This document shows, piece by piece, positions 7,627 through 18,578 of a stretch of 64,000 nucleotides of DNA. The DNA is from Rhodoblastus sp963703385 (GTDB taxonomy: Bacteria > Pseudomonadota > Alphaproteobacteria > Rhizobiales > Beijerinckiaceae). Below the pieces are notes generated by a model. It saw nothing but the letters and a program-made list of their open reading frames with translations. It searched no databases and was not told where the DNA came from. The stretch lies in contig OY969816.1 of the NCBI GenBank assembly GCA_963703385.1, forward strand, positions 1,550,001 to 1,614,000. Direction: 5' to 3'. A program made the translations under genes and the position numbers. Position 1 is the stretch's first letter, and every line of letters starts with the position of its first letter.

Positions 7627-8454
7627 ATGGTGGAAAGCGTCCAGAGATCCGGAACCGGCCCCGCGCCGGAGGTTCGGCGCGCGATCGTCATCCGCAAGGT
7701 GCAACAACGCGACATCGACAAGGCGTTGCTCGCGGGCCTGAAGGATTTCAGGACCGCTCCACGCTTCGGCGTCGTCGTCGGCGCCTTCCATGTCGCGATC
7801 GGCTGGATGGCGATTCTTTTCACACTATCCTCTGACCTGCGCGCCTTCGCCTATCCCCTGCTCACCGGCGTCGCGTTGGTGACCCCCTTCTCCGCGGCGG
7901 CGCTTTATGAAGTGAGCCGCAGGCTGGAACGCGGGGAAAAGCTCTCCTGGAGCGCGGAGCGTCGATCGCTTTTGGCTTACGGCGGCCGCGATCTCGGCGG
8001 GATGTGCTTGGTGTCCTTATTTGCCTTCATCATCTGGGTCGATATCGCCGGCTTTCTTTACCTGACGTTCTATGGCCTCCAGATGCCGGACCTGACGGTT
8101 TTCGTTCAGCAGGCGTTGACCACGCCCAAAGGACTGCTGTTCATTGGCGTCGGCAATTTCTTCGGCGCCTTGATCGCCTTCGCGCTCTTTTCGGTCACGG
8201 TCGTCTCTTACCCGCTGCTGCTGGATCGCGACGTCGATTTCGTCACCGCGATGATGGCGTCGATCAAGGCGGTCAAGGCCAATCCCGTGCAGATGCTCTC
8301 CTGGGCCGCCTTCATCGCCGTTGCGCTGGCGCTGGGCGTGATGACGGCCTTGCTCGGCCTGATCTTCGTCCTGCCGCTGCTCGGCCACGCCACCTGGCAT
8401 GTCTATCGCGCGGTGGTTGAGCCGGAGCCCCAGGCGGCAAGCGCCGCCGTCTGA
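7627..8454 (+). CDS. DUF2189 integral membrane protein
   Basis: A 275-residue protein with about six hydrophobic helices after a 40-residue cytosolic N-terminus (VRKVQQRDIDKALLAGLKDF-like). This matches DUF2189, an uncharacterised bacterial inner-membrane family often found near respiratory genes. Motifs such as PLLLDRDVDFVTAMMASIKAV near the C-terminus resemble the family core. The FNR/FixK box upstream points to use under oxygen limitation. No catalytic residues are recognisable, so biochemical function is unknown. Confidence 0.78.
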   Translation: MVESVQRSGTGPAPEVRRAIVIRKVQQRDIDKALLAGLKDFRTAPRFGVVVGAFHVAIGWMAILFTLSSDLRAFAYPLLTGVALVTPFSAAALYEVSRRLERGEKLSWSAERRSLLAYGGRDLGGMCLVSLFAFIIWVDIAGFLYLTFYGLQMPDLTVFVQQALTTPKGLLFIGVGNFFGALIAFALFSVTVVSYPLLLDRDVDFVTAMMASIKAVKANPVQMLSWAAFIAVALALGVMTALLGLIFVLPLLGHATWHVYRAVVEPEPQAASAAV

Positions 8455-8674
8455 AACAGAATCCCCCGGCCGATGCGAGAACGCCATCGGTCTTGCGCCT
8501 GCGCCGCGTGATCGCCATTCGCGCGTTTTTGGGCCTGCGGGGCGTAAACCTGAGCGCCTCCTGCGCATGTCCCCGACGCGAAACCCGCCCTTGCGCCACG
8601 CCCGGTTTGGGCTAAATCTGGGTGTGTAAACAGATCAAGGCGGGAAATCCGCCCCAAAAGGACATCATCGCTCA

Positions 8675-9505
8675 ATGACCTTCATCGAAGCCGACTCGCT
8701 GTCGAGCCGAAAGACCGGCCATATCCGCATCCACGGGCAGGAAGGGTTCGAAGGCATGCGCAAGGCGGGCCGAATCGCGGCCGAAGCGCTCGACCTGATG
8801 GTCGAGGCCGCCAAACCCGGCGTCACCACCGACGCGCTCGACACGCTGGCCTATGAATTCGGCATGGACCACGGCGCCTATCCGGCGCCGCTCGATTATC
8901 GCGGCTACCGCAAGTCGATCTGCACATCGGTCAACCATGTCGTCTGCCACGGCATTCCCGATTCCAAGCCGCTGCGCGAGGGCGACATCGTCAATATCGA
9001 CGTCACCTACATCGTCGACGGCTGGCACGGCGATTCGAGCCGGATGTATTTTGTCGGCGAGGTTCCGCGCCGGGCGCAGCGCCTGTGCGAAGTGACCTTT
9101 GAGGCCTTGATGCGCGGAATCGCCGTGGTCAAGCCGGGCGCCACCACCGGCGACATCGGCCACGCCATCCAGGCTTTCGCCGAATCCGAGCGCTGCTCGG
9201 TGGTGCGCGAATTCTGCGGCCACGGGCTTGGCCGGCTGTTCCACGACGAGCCCAACATCCTGCACTATGGACAAAAGGGCCAAGGCGTTCCGCTGCGCGA
9301 GGGCATGTTCTTCACTGTCGAGCCGATGATCAATCTCGGCAAGCCGCAAGTGAAAATCCTTTCCGACGGCTGGACCGCCGTGACCCGCGACCGCTCGCTT
9401 TCCGCCCAGTTCGAACATGCGGTCGGCGTGACCAGGGACGGCTGCGAAATCTTCACGCTTTCGCCGCACGGGCTGCATTGCCCGCCCTATGCGTCCGCGC
9501 CCTGA
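8675..9505 (+). CDS. map: type I methionine aminopeptidase
   Basis: A 276-residue cytosolic metallopeptidase that removes N-terminal Met from new proteins. Characteristic pita-bread motifs are visible: SVNHVVCHGIP, NIDVTYIVDGWHGD (metal Asp pair), CGHGLGRLFHDEP (metal His), FFTVEPMI (Glu) and QFEHAVGV (Glu). Length and motif order fit the Rhizobiales type with an N-terminal extension. radC starts 12 bp after the stop, forming a conserved map-radC pair. Confidence 0.95.
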   Translation: MTFIEADSLSSRKTGHIRIHGQEGFEGMRKAGRIAAEALDLMVEAAKPGVTTDALDTLAYEFGMDHGAYPAPLDYRGYRKSICTSVNHVVCHGIPDSKPLREGDIVNIDVTYIVDGWHGDSSRMYFVGEVPRRAQRLCEVTFEALMRGIAVVKPGATTGDIGHAIQAFAESERCSVVREFCGHGLGRLFHDEPNILHYGQKGQGVPLREGMFFTVEPMINLGKPQVKILSDGWTAVTRDRSLSAQFEHAVGVTRDGCEIFTLSPHGLHCPPYASAP

Positions 9506-9517
9506 TCCGGGGCGGCC

Positions 9518-10210
9518 GTGGACGAGCAGACGACCAGGGACTCACTCAACGCCGGCCATCGCGAGCGGCTGCGCGAACGCTTTCTGAGAGGCGGCACCGC
9601 AGGGCTGCACGATTACGAACTGCTGGAGCTGCTGCTGTTTCGCGCCATTCCGCGCCGCGACGTCAAGCCCGTCGCCAAAATGCTGCTTCAGCGCTTCGGC
9701 TCCTTCGCGGAAGTGATCTCCGCGCAGCCGGCCCGCCTGAAAGAGGTGGATTATGTCGGCGACGCGGTGGTGGCGGAGCTGAAGATCGTCGAGGCGGCCG
9801 CCCTGCTGCTGGCGAAACAGTCGATGAAGAAGCGGCTGGAGCTTGGCTCCTTCGCGCAGGTGCTGGACTATTGCCGCGGCGCCATGGCTTTCCGGGAAAC
9901 CGAAGAATTCCGGGTGCTTTTTCTCGACAAGAAAAACGGCCTGCTCGCCGACGAGGTCATGGGCCAGGGCACCGTGGACCATGCGCCGGTCTACCCCCGC
10001 GAATTGGTCCGCCGCGCGCTGGAATTGAACGCCAGCGCGATGATCCTCGTCCATAATCATCCTTCCGGCGACCCGACGCCCTCCACCGCCGACGTGACCA
10101 TGACCGAAACCATCGCCGCTCTCGCCAAGCCGCTGGGGGTCAAGCTGCACGACCATCTCATCGTCGGGCGCAACGGCCATGCCTCGATGCGCGCGATGAA
10201 ATTGATTTGA
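9518..10210 (+). CDS. radC: RadC/JAB-domain (DUF2466) protein
   Basis: A 230-residue protein with a short helix-hairpin-helix N-terminal region and a C-terminal MPN/JAB domain. The JAMM metal motif is HNHPSGDPTPSTAD, as in RadC. The family was linked to DNA repair, but its enzymatic role is unresolved. The start is GTG at 9518, directly after map. No in-frame ATG exists near the N-terminus. The stop codon lies just before the pcaD-like gene. Confidence 0.92.
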   Translation: MDEQTTRDSLNAGHRERLRERFLRGGTAGLHDYELLELLLFRAIPRRDVKPVAKMLLQRFGSFAEVISAQPARLKEVDYVGDAVVAELKIVEAAALLLAKQSMKKRLELGSFAQVLDYCRGAMAFRETEEFRVLFLDKKNGLLADEVMGQGTVDHAPVYPRELVRRALELNASAMILVHNHPSGDPTPSTADVTMTETIAALAKPLGVKLHDHLIVGRNGHASMRAMKLI

Positions 10211-10221
10211 GGACGAATGCA

Positions 10222-11014
10222 ATGACCAAAGTGAAGGCTGGCGCGCTGACCCTCAATGTCGTCACCGAAGGCCCGCGCGAAGCGCCCGCCGTGATCCTCG
10301 CCCATCCACTCGGCGCCGATCTCTCCGTCTGGGACGATGTGGCCCCCAATCTCGCCAAAAAATTCTTCGTCGTGCGTTTCGACGCGCGCGGCCATGGCGG
10401 CTCGGACGTTCCGCCCGGGCCCTATGCCTTGGCCGACCTCGGCGGCGACGTCGTCGCCCTGATGGACGCGCTTGGCCTCGCCCGCGCCCATTTCATCGGC
10501 CTTTCGATGAGCGGGGCGGTCGGGCAATGGCTGATGATTCACGCGCCCGGACGGCTCGACAAGATCGTGCTCGCCAATACCGCCGCTCATTTCCCCGGCC
10601 CCGAAGGCTGGAACGCCCGCATCCGCGCCGCGCGCGGCGGGAAAATGGCCGATCTCGCGGCGATGGTGGTCCAGCGCTGGCTCACTCCCGCCTTCCGCGC
10701 GGAAAATCCCGAAAAATACGATCAGGTGGAAGGCCTGCTGCGCGCTTCGCCGCCGCTCGGCTATGCGGCCTGCTGCGCGGCGCTGCGCGACGCCGATCTG
10801 CGCGACTCGATCCGCATGGCGCCGCCGCGTCCGGCCCTGGTGATCGTCGGCGAATCCGACGCCTCGACGCCGCCCGCGCTCGGCGAGGCCTTGGCCGGCG
10901 CCCTGCCCCAAGGCCGGCGCCAGGCGCGGCTCGCGCGTCTGCCGGCCGCGCATCTCTCCTGCGTCGAGTTCGGCCGAGGGTTTTCTGGCGGAAGTGGAGA
11001 AATTCCTGGGCTAG
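10222..11014 (+). CDS. pcaD: PcaD-like 3-oxoadipate enol-lactonase (alpha/beta hydrolase), frameshifted near its end
   Basis: An alpha/beta-hydrolase of about 263 residues resembling 3-oxoadipate enol-lactonase of the beta-ketoadipate pathway. The nucleophile elbow is GLSMSG and the C-terminal catalytic His lies in PAAHLSCVE. At about 10969-10971 one extra base (GAGTTCGG) shifts the frame. The other frame continues with a typical ending (AEGFLAEVEKFLG) and stops at 11012-11014, overlapping the stop of the convergent Hpt gene. Without correction the frame runs about 560 bases into antisense. The ATG at 10222 follows a GAGGA site. No other pca genes are nearby, so the substrate is uncertain. 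The shift is probably a sequence error. Confidence 0.75.
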
Positions 11015-11394
11015 GCTTTCAGCTCGCGCAGAAAAGCGCGCGCCGCCGCCGTCGCGGCGACCAGACGATCGGCGTCGATCTGGCCGAGCGCGCCGGCGCG
11101 GGCGGCATGTTCATAATGGTCGGCGGCGATGGCGACGGCGTTGGCGCCGACGGCGCGGGCCGAGCCTTTGAGCTTGTGGGCGAGATCGGCCGAGGCCGCG
11201 CCCGCGTCCGGGATTTTCAGCTTGTCCGCGATCTGGGCCGCCTGCCGGTCGAACAGGGCGAGCAATTCGCTTTCCAGTTCGCGGTCGCCCATGGTCTGGC
11301 GGGCGAGATGGACGAGATCGATGGGCGTGTCGGCGCGCGCCGAAGCGCCGGAAAGGGCAGAGCCGTCGAACGGACGATGTGCGGCGAAATTCAT
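11011..11394 (-). CDS. small Hpt-domain phosphotransfer protein
   Basis: A 127-residue protein whose core LAHKLKGSARAVGA is the histidine phosphotransfer signature, with the His in AHKLKGSA as phospho-acceptor. The rest is a predicted four-helix bundle rich in Ala. Such stand-alone Hpt proteins shuttle phosphate between hybrid kinases and response regulators. No kinase is adjacent, so partners are unknown. The start at 11394 is chosen because the protein then begins just before the bundle. Its TAG stop overlaps the pcaD-like stop on the other strand. Confidence 0.8.
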   Translation of the reverse strand: MNFAAHRPFDGSALSGASARADTPIDLVHLARQTMGDRELESELLALFDRQAAQIADKLKIPDAGAASADLAHKLKGSARAVGANAVAIAADHYEHAARAGALGQIDADRLVAATAAARAFLRELKA

Positions 11395-11736
11395 TTTAAC
11401 CCCAATTGGCGGGGCGGCGGCGCGAGCCGAGGCTTCTTCCGCCGCGCAAGGCCGCGATCGAAAGCTGTGGCCTGCGCGAATCCACACCTTTCTGTTGCAA
11501 CCAGTCTAGCGCGCCCCTATTCATGGAAGCCTTATTTCTCAGGCCCTTCCGGATTTTTTAGCAAATATGGCTAATCGTCCGTTAACGACGTTCGCAAAAG
11601 CTGGCGCCGCGCCCGTTTTCATCGCGTCGGCGCGAGCGTAAAGTGAGACTTGGTTAACTGGCGGAAATCCGGCCGTTTACCAGGCGCGGGTTTTTGCGCC
11701 CCACGCCGTCGTGTCAGTTGTAAAGGCGATTTCGAT
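11395..11736. other. 342-bp gap upstream of giant coiled-coil gene
   Basis: No convincing gene. Positions 11520-11600 are AT-richer and may hold promoters for the divergent Hpt and GPR-like genes. No recognisable operator or RNA was seen. Confidence 0.4.
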
Positions 11737-14700
11737 ATGTCCACACCGAGCAAGGCTCAGGATCCCGCGGCCGCCGCTTTGTCGGCGATCGAGGACGCGC
11801 TCCGGCTCAATCTCGAGTCGGAGGCCCCGGCGACGCCCGCGTCCGAACCGGAATCGCCCGAGCAGCCCGCCAAGCTGGACTTCCATCTTCCGACCCCGCG
11901 CTCCGACCCGCGCCTCGAAGATGTGGAGCCCGCCCCGCGCATGCCCGAAGTCGCGCCGGACGAACTTACGCCAGCTTCCAGACATCCCGAGCCGACGCGC
12001 CCGCCGTCGAGCCCGCGCCCGGCCAATGACGACCTGCCTTCGGTCGGCCAGATCCTGCAGACGCTGCAACGCCGTCCCGACTCCAGCGCCATGACCGTAG
12101 CGATCATCGGCTCGGCCGCCTGGATCGGGCTGTGGGTCGGCCATTTCATCTTCACCCATGGCGAGGCCTTCACTGGCCCGCTGTTCGGACCGCGCGCGGC
12201 GATCTCGGCCTTCGCCCTGATCGCGCCGGTCATTTTCTTCCTCGCCATGGGCTCCGTTCTGCGCCGCTCCCAGGAAATGCGCCACACCGCCCGCTCCATG
12301 GCCCAGGTGGCGATTCGTCTCGCCGAGCCCGAAACCATCGCCACTGAACAGGTTGTGACCTTGAGCCAGGCGATCCGCCGCGAGGTCGCGTCCATGGGCG
12401 ACGGCATCGAACGGGCGCTGGCCCGCGCCGGCGAGCTGGAAAGCATGGTCCGCGCCGAGGTGACCCAGCTTGAGCGCACCTATGGCGACAACGAGCGCCG
12501 CATCCGCGTCCTGCTCAATGAACTGACGAGCGAGCGCGAATCCATCGTCGCCAACGCCGACCAGATTTCGGAAGCCCTTTCCAGCGCCCATACCGCCGTC
12601 GCCAGCGAACTCGACTCGGCGACCCGCCAGATGACGGAAATGCTGGCGCAGACCGGCGACCGCATCGCCTCCGCGCTGGACGCCAAGGGCGGCGCCATCG
12701 AACAGGCCTTTTCGCAATCGGGCGAAACCTTGCTGCGTCAGGTCGACGAGCGCAGCCGGAGCCTGCTCGAACGCTTCCACGAGTTGAGCCTTCAGACCAC
12801 GGGGCGGCTCGAGGAGCGCGCCGACGAACTGGCGGCGAGCCTCGCCCGCCAGGCCGAGCGCTTCGACGAGCTCATCAGCGTCAAGGGACCGGAGTACCAG
12901 CATTCGCTCGCTTTGACCGGCGAGGACCTCGCCATGACGTTCAGCCAGCAGTCCGAAGAGGCGCGCAGGCAACTAGCGGCGTTGAGCGACGCTTTTTCCG
13001 GAGCGTTGGTCGGCCATCGCCAGCGCGCGGTGGAGGAATTTTCCGCCGCCGCCGCCGCCGCGATCGAGCAGATGACCGTCAGGGCCGAGGCCTTCCATCG
13101 CCATGTCGGCGAAACGACGCAAAAGACGATCGAGGATTTCGGCGCCAATGTCGAAGCGATCGGCGAGGCCTACGCCACGGTCAGCGCCAGGACCGCCGAG
13201 GACGTCGCCGGCCACGCGACCGCCATGCGCGAAAACTTCGGCCAGGCGGCCAACGAGACTCTGGCCGCCTTCGCCGGCCATGCCGAGGCGTTCAACGCCC
13301 AGTTCGCGCAGGTCGCGGGCGAGGCCGTGGAAGCAGTCGCTGGCCATACCGTCAACCTGCGCGACATTCTGGATCAGGCGACCCAGTCCAACCTCGCCGC
13401 CGTCGACGAAAAGGTGGAAAACATCAAGCAGCGGCTCGAAGAGCTGACCGACGCGACGCTGGAGCGGTTCGAATCCGAATCCGGCCGGATCGAAAGCGCG
13501 CTCACCCATAACGTCCAGAGCCTCGAAAACAATGTCGGCGGCGCCATGCGGGAAACACTCGCCGCGCTGGCCGGGCAGAATGAGGCCTTCCAGGAGCAAT
13601 TCGCACGGACCGCGCAAAACACCATCGAAACCGTCGCCGCCCAGGGCGAACGGCTCGAACATCTGGCCGCGGCCGCGACGCAGGACCAGCTGTCCTCGCT
13701 GGTCGGCCATACCGAAACCTTCCAGCGGCTGTTCGGCGAGACGGCGCAGCAGACGGTCGAATCGATCGTCGCCCAGGCCGACCGGCTCGAGCGCGACGTC
13801 GCTCTGGCGACCGAAACCCGTCTCGCCGCCATCGCCAGCCATACCGATGGCTTCGAACAGCGCTTCGGCGAAACCGCGCGGCAGGCGACCGACGCCATCG
13901 TCGCGTATAGCGAGCGTCTCGAGCGCGGCGTCATCGCGGCGACGGAAACGCATATCGCCGCCCTCGCCGACCAGACCGACGCGCTCGAGCAGCGGCTCGG
14001 CGACGCCACCCGAACCGCATTGGACGCCATCGGCGCCCATATCGAGCATCTGGACCAGGACATCCTTGCCGCCGTCGAGGCGCCTGTCGGCCAACTGATC
14101 GCCAAGGCCGAGACTCTCGCGCAGCGCTTCGGCGAATCGGCCCGCGAGGCGGAGCAGGCCATCGGCGCCCATGCCGAACGGCTCGAAAAGGGCGTCGCCG
14201 CCGCGACCGACGCTCCGCTCGCGGCGTTCACCCGCCAGACGCAAGACTTCGAGCAGCGCTTCGGCGAAACGGCGCGGCAGGCGACCGACGCCATCGTCGC
14301 GCATAGCGAGCGTCTCGAGCGCGGCGTCATCGCGGCGACGGAGACGCAGATCGCCGCCCTCGCCGGCCAGACCGACGCGGTCGAGCAGCGCTTCGGCGCA
14401 GCCACCCAGGCGGCGCTGGACGCCATCGGCGCCCATGCCGAGCGGCTCGAAAAGGGCGTCGCCGCCGCGACCGACGCTCCGCTCGCGGCGTTCACCCGCC
14501 AGACGCAGGACTTCGAGCAGCGCTTCGGCGAGACCGCCCGCCAGGCGGCCGACGCCATCGTCGCGCACAGCGAGCGTCTGGAGCGCGGCGTCATCCTGGC
14601 GACGGAAACGCATATCGCCGCGCTCGCCGGCCAGACCGACGCGGTCGAGCAGCGCTTCGGCGAAGCCACCCAGGCGGCGCTGGACGCCATCGGCGGCCAT

Positions 14701-17700
14701 ATCGAGCGGCTCGAACACAGCGTCGCCGCCGTGTCCGACGCCCCGCTCGCCGCCCTCGTCGGCCACACGGAAGCCTTCGAGCAGAGATTCGGCGAGGCGG
14801 CGCAAAACACCATCGAAGCCCTCGCCGCCCATACCGAACGCCTCGAACAGAGCGTCGCCGCTGCGACCGAGGCGCCCATCGCCGCGCTGTCCGCGCAGGT
14901 CGAAACCTTCGAGCAGCGCGTCAGCCAGAGCGCGCAAGCGGCGGTCGACGCCGTCGCGACGCAGGGCGGCCGCGTCGAAAAGAGCATCTACGAAGCTTCC
15001 GGGAGCCAGATCGCGGCCCTCGCGCGGCACGCCGAAACCTTCCAGGCGCAATTCGGCCAGTTCAACGCGCAAAACGCCGAACAGACCGAGCTTCTGCGCC
15101 GGTCGCTCGCCGAAATCGGCCAGTCGGTGGCGGAAGTGCTGGGCGCGCATGTCGCAACCACCCAGGCCCAGTTCCAGGAGGCGTCCGACGCCACTGTCGC
15201 CGCCCTGCTGGCGCAGACTGCGAATCTCGACCACAATTTCGCCGAGACCGCAGGCAGGACCGCCGAAACCATCGCCGCGCGCGTCACCGAAGCCCAGAAG
15301 CGCTTCAGACAAGTCGCATCGGAAGCGGTCGCGGCGATCGGCGTGCACGGCGACCGCGTCACCGAAACCCTGTCGGAGCGTCTCGACGCCTTCGAACAGA
15401 CGATGCTGCGCGGCGGCGAGGACGCCTCGGGCAGCCTCGGCCAGCACGCGGCTTTTCTGGCGCAGGAGATCGCGTCGCAGCTCGACGCCTTCGAGAACAG
15501 CATGGCGGCTGGCGTCGCCGAGACGCAGGCGCGGCTCAGCGACCATGCCGAGCGCCTCAAGGCGGATTTCATCGGCCAGTTCGCGGCGCTCGACCAGCTG
15601 CTGCGTTCGGGCGGCGAAGGCTCGGCGGACCATATCCGCATGGAGACCGAGGCCTTGCGCGTCATGCTGGCCGATACGCTGGCCGGCTTCGACAGGACCA
15701 TCAACGATCTGGGCGGCGCCGCCTCCGAGCGGATCGGCGCGCAGTCCGAAGCGCTCGCCGCCTCGATCTCGTCGCGCCTCGCGGCGATCGAAATGGCGAT
15801 CAACATCCACGGCGCGCAGCTTGAAACGCGCCTCGGCCGCCGCGCCGAAGAGACGGCGCGCCTGCTGGAGCAGCAGATCGACCGCTTCGAAAACAGCACG
15901 GCCGGCAAGGCCCAGGATGTGACGCAGGTGATGGACGAACTGATCGCCAGGGCGGAGAGCAGCCTCTCGACCCGGACCAGCCATCTCAACGACACTTTGG
16001 CGGGACGCGCCATCGACATCGCCAAGGTGCTCGGCGAAGGCGGACGCGAAGTCGGCCGGGCGCTCGAACTCCAAGGCGCGGGAGCTGGACGCCGTCATCC
16101 TCGCCCGCTCGACCGCGCTCACCGAGGAGTTGTCCGCCAAGGCGATGGAAATCGACGCCACGCTCGGCGGGCGCGCCCACGAGATCGCCAGCCATCTCGA
16201 CAACCATATCGACCTGTTCGAAAACAAGGTCGTCGCCCGCCTCGCGGAAACCAGCGACAGGCTCGAGGTCAAGGGCCGCGAACTCGACGCCGCCCTCGGC
16301 GGACGCGCCCATGAGATCGCCGCCCATCTCGACAACCATATCGACCTATTCGAAAACAAGGTCGTGGTCCGCCTCGCGGAAACCAGCGACAGGCTCGAGG
16401 TCAAGGGCCGCGAACTCGACGCCGCCCTCGGCGGACGCGCCCATCAGATCGCCAGCCATCTCGACGACCATATCGACCTGTTCGAAAACAAGGTCGTCGC
16501 CCGCCTCGCGGAAACCAGCGAAAGGCTTGAGGTCAAGGGCCGCGAACTCGACGCCGCCCTCGGCGGGCGCGCCCATCAGATCGCCGCCCGTATGGACGAC
16601 CAGATCGACCTGTTCGAAAACAAGGTCGTCGCCCGCCTCGTCACGACCGGCGAGGAAATGGACCGCCGCATCGCCCATATGGAAGAAACCGTCGATGGCC
16701 GTGGCCGCGCGCTGACCGAGGAACTCGGCGCCCGCGCCGCCGAGCTGCGCGACTGGTACGAAACGCAAGGGACGAGACTGGTCGAGACGCTCACCGAGCG
16801 TGGCGGCGAGGTGGTGTCGCAGATCGTGGCCTTCAGCGAGAGCGCGGTCGGCGCGCTCGCTTCGCGCTCGAACGATCTGGTCACGCATCTTGGCCGCCGC
16901 CAGACCGAAATGACCGGCGCCCTCGACGAGGCCAACCGGCGCATCAAGCAGGGAATCGACGGGCTGGCCGCCAATCTGGCGCAAACCCACAGCGCCCTGG
17001 TGACGACCATCGATAACGCCGAAGCCGGGCTGGCCCAGGTCGACAGCGCCCTGGCGCCGAGAATTGACGCGCTCGCCGCGGTGGTCACAACCCTGCAGGG
17101 CGAGGCGGATCGCCTCGACTCGGCGGCCCAGCAAATCGAAAGCGGCGTCGGCGGCGCCGCCCAGGCGGTGCAGGGCCAGGCGCAGACGCTGCAGGAGGCG
17201 CTCCGCGACCTGAACGTGGCGCACTCCATGATCGGCCGCGCCTTCGACACCCGCCTGCGCGAATTGAGCGCCGCCCAGACCCGGGTTGACGAAGCCTTGC
17301 AGGCCCGGCTGAATGACACGGCGAGCGCCCAGGAGGCGATCGACGCTGCGCTCGAAGCGCGCATGCAGAGCCTCCAGGCGCTGCATGACGAGGCCCGGAA
17401 GCAGCAGAACGAATATGAAATGCGCCTCGACGGCTTCGCGGCGATGATCGCGCGCACGCTGTCCCAGGCCGACGCGCGCGCCCGCGAGGTGGGAGCGTTC
17501 CTCGCCTCTGCGGCGTCGGGCACGGCGGGCGTGCTGACCAAACAGCACGACGAATTGCGCGACCAGCTGGCGCGCGAGCGCGAAAAGACCGCGGGCGAAC
17601 TGACCGCCGCCTACGACCAGACGCTGGCGCAGATGAACCAGCTGTTCCATCAGGCCTCCGAACGCTACAAGGGCGTGTCGCAGGAACTGCGCGCCATGAC

Positions 17701-18511
17701 CGGCGAGATCCAGCGCGAGCTGGAAGCGACCCGCCAGGAGCTGAAGCGCGGCATGGTCGACCTCCCGCGCGAGACCGGCGAACAGGCCGCGACCATGCGC
17801 AAGATCGTCGCCGACGAGATGAAGGCCCTGAACGAATTGACCGAACTGGTCGCCCGTTCGGGCCGGACCTTCGACGTGGTCGAGCCCCAAGAAACCGCGC
17901 GTCTTGAGCCCGCGCGTCTTGAGCCCCCGCGTCCGGAGCCGGCGCGTCCGGAGCCGGCGCCGCGCCGGGAGCCGGCTGCCGAAACCACGGTCCGCGAGGC
18001 GCCGCGCTTCGATCTGCGCCCGCAGCCGCCACGGCCGGTCGCCCCCGCCCCCGCCCCCGCTCCTGCTCCCGCCCCTGCTCCCGCCGCTCCGGCGGAGCGC
18101 GGCGGCTGGATGAGCGAGCTGCTGGCGCGCGCCTCCGCCGAGGAGCCAGCCCCGCGCCGCGCGGCCACGCCAGCCGATTCGCTCGACAGCCTGTCGGCGG
18201 AAATCGCCCGGGCGGTGGACGAAGCCGCGCTGATTGACGCCTGGAGCCGCTTCCGCCGCGGGGACAGGTCGGCGTTCAGCCGCCGCATCTATACCGCTCA
18301 GGGCCAGAAGACCTTCGAAGAGGTGCGCCATCGCTACAGCGAGGATCGCGACTTCCGCCTGACGGTCGATCGCTATGTGCAGGAATTCGAGCGCCTGCTC
18401 GGCGACGTGGGCCGGCAGGACCGCGACGGCCTGATGACGCGGTCCTATCTCGCGTCGGAAACCGGAAAGGTGTACAGCCTGCTCGCCCACGCCTCAGGCC
18501 GACTGGGCTGA
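11737..18511 (+). CDS. giant GPR-like (growth pole ring) apolipoprotein-type coiled-coil membrane protein, frameshifted at about 16070
   Basis: About 2,257 residues when the two frames are joined. It has a Pro/Glu-rich cytosolic N-terminus (1-125), two membrane helices (about 126-195), then some 1,700 residues of amphipathic helix in 11/22/44-residue repeats. A Pro/Ala-rich linker follows (translated from about 17880-18110), then a conserved globular C-terminus (IDAWSRFRRGDRSAFSRRIY). This architecture matches GPR of Agrobacterium, a very large apolipoprotein-like protein that organises the growing pole in Rhizobiales. The first frame fails near 16066-16076 (GAACTCCAAGG). The +1 frame resumes with SKARELDAVILARST and runs to 18511. 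GPR matters for polar growth, so an indel error is likelier than loss. Family assignment rests on size, topology and repeats. Confidence 0.72.
14158..14685 (+). repeat. 88-codon (264-bp) tandem duplication inside the GPR-like gene
   Basis: The block starting GCCATCGGCGCCCATGCCGA at 14158 recurs almost unchanged at 14422, 264 bp later. It encodes two 44-residue helical repeats. The high DNA identity shows recent duplication within an already repetitive gene. Confidence 0.8.
16163..16690 (+). repeat. four 132-bp (44-residue) tandem repeats in the GPR-like gene
   Basis: Units begin at 16163, 16295, 16427 and 16559, each encoding LGGRAH.IA..L...IDLFENK-type sequence. The exact 132-bp spacing and near identity indicate recent expansion. 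The unit equals four 11-mers, the apolipoprotein-like helical period. Confidence 0.85.
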
Positions 18512-18534
18512 TCGAGGCGCATCGTTGGAAATCG

Positions 18535-18566
18535 AACGCCCGGGGCGATCCGGGCGTTTTCTTTTT
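18535..18566 (+). terminator. intrinsic terminator after the GPR-like gene
   Basis: AACGCCCGG (18535-18543) pairs with CCGGGCGTT (18550-18558) over a 6-base loop and is followed by a T-rich run to 18566. It lies between the convergent GPR-like gene and the Mla lipoprotein gene. Confidence 0.85.
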
Positions 18567-18578
18567 CGCGTGAGCGAT

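Noticed and set aside
12973..16404. Very long open frame (1,143 codons) on the minus strand opposite the GPR-like gene
   Set aside because: It mirrors the codon bias of the repetitive GC-rich coding strand, has no start context or family, and the plus strand clearly encodes the coiled coil.
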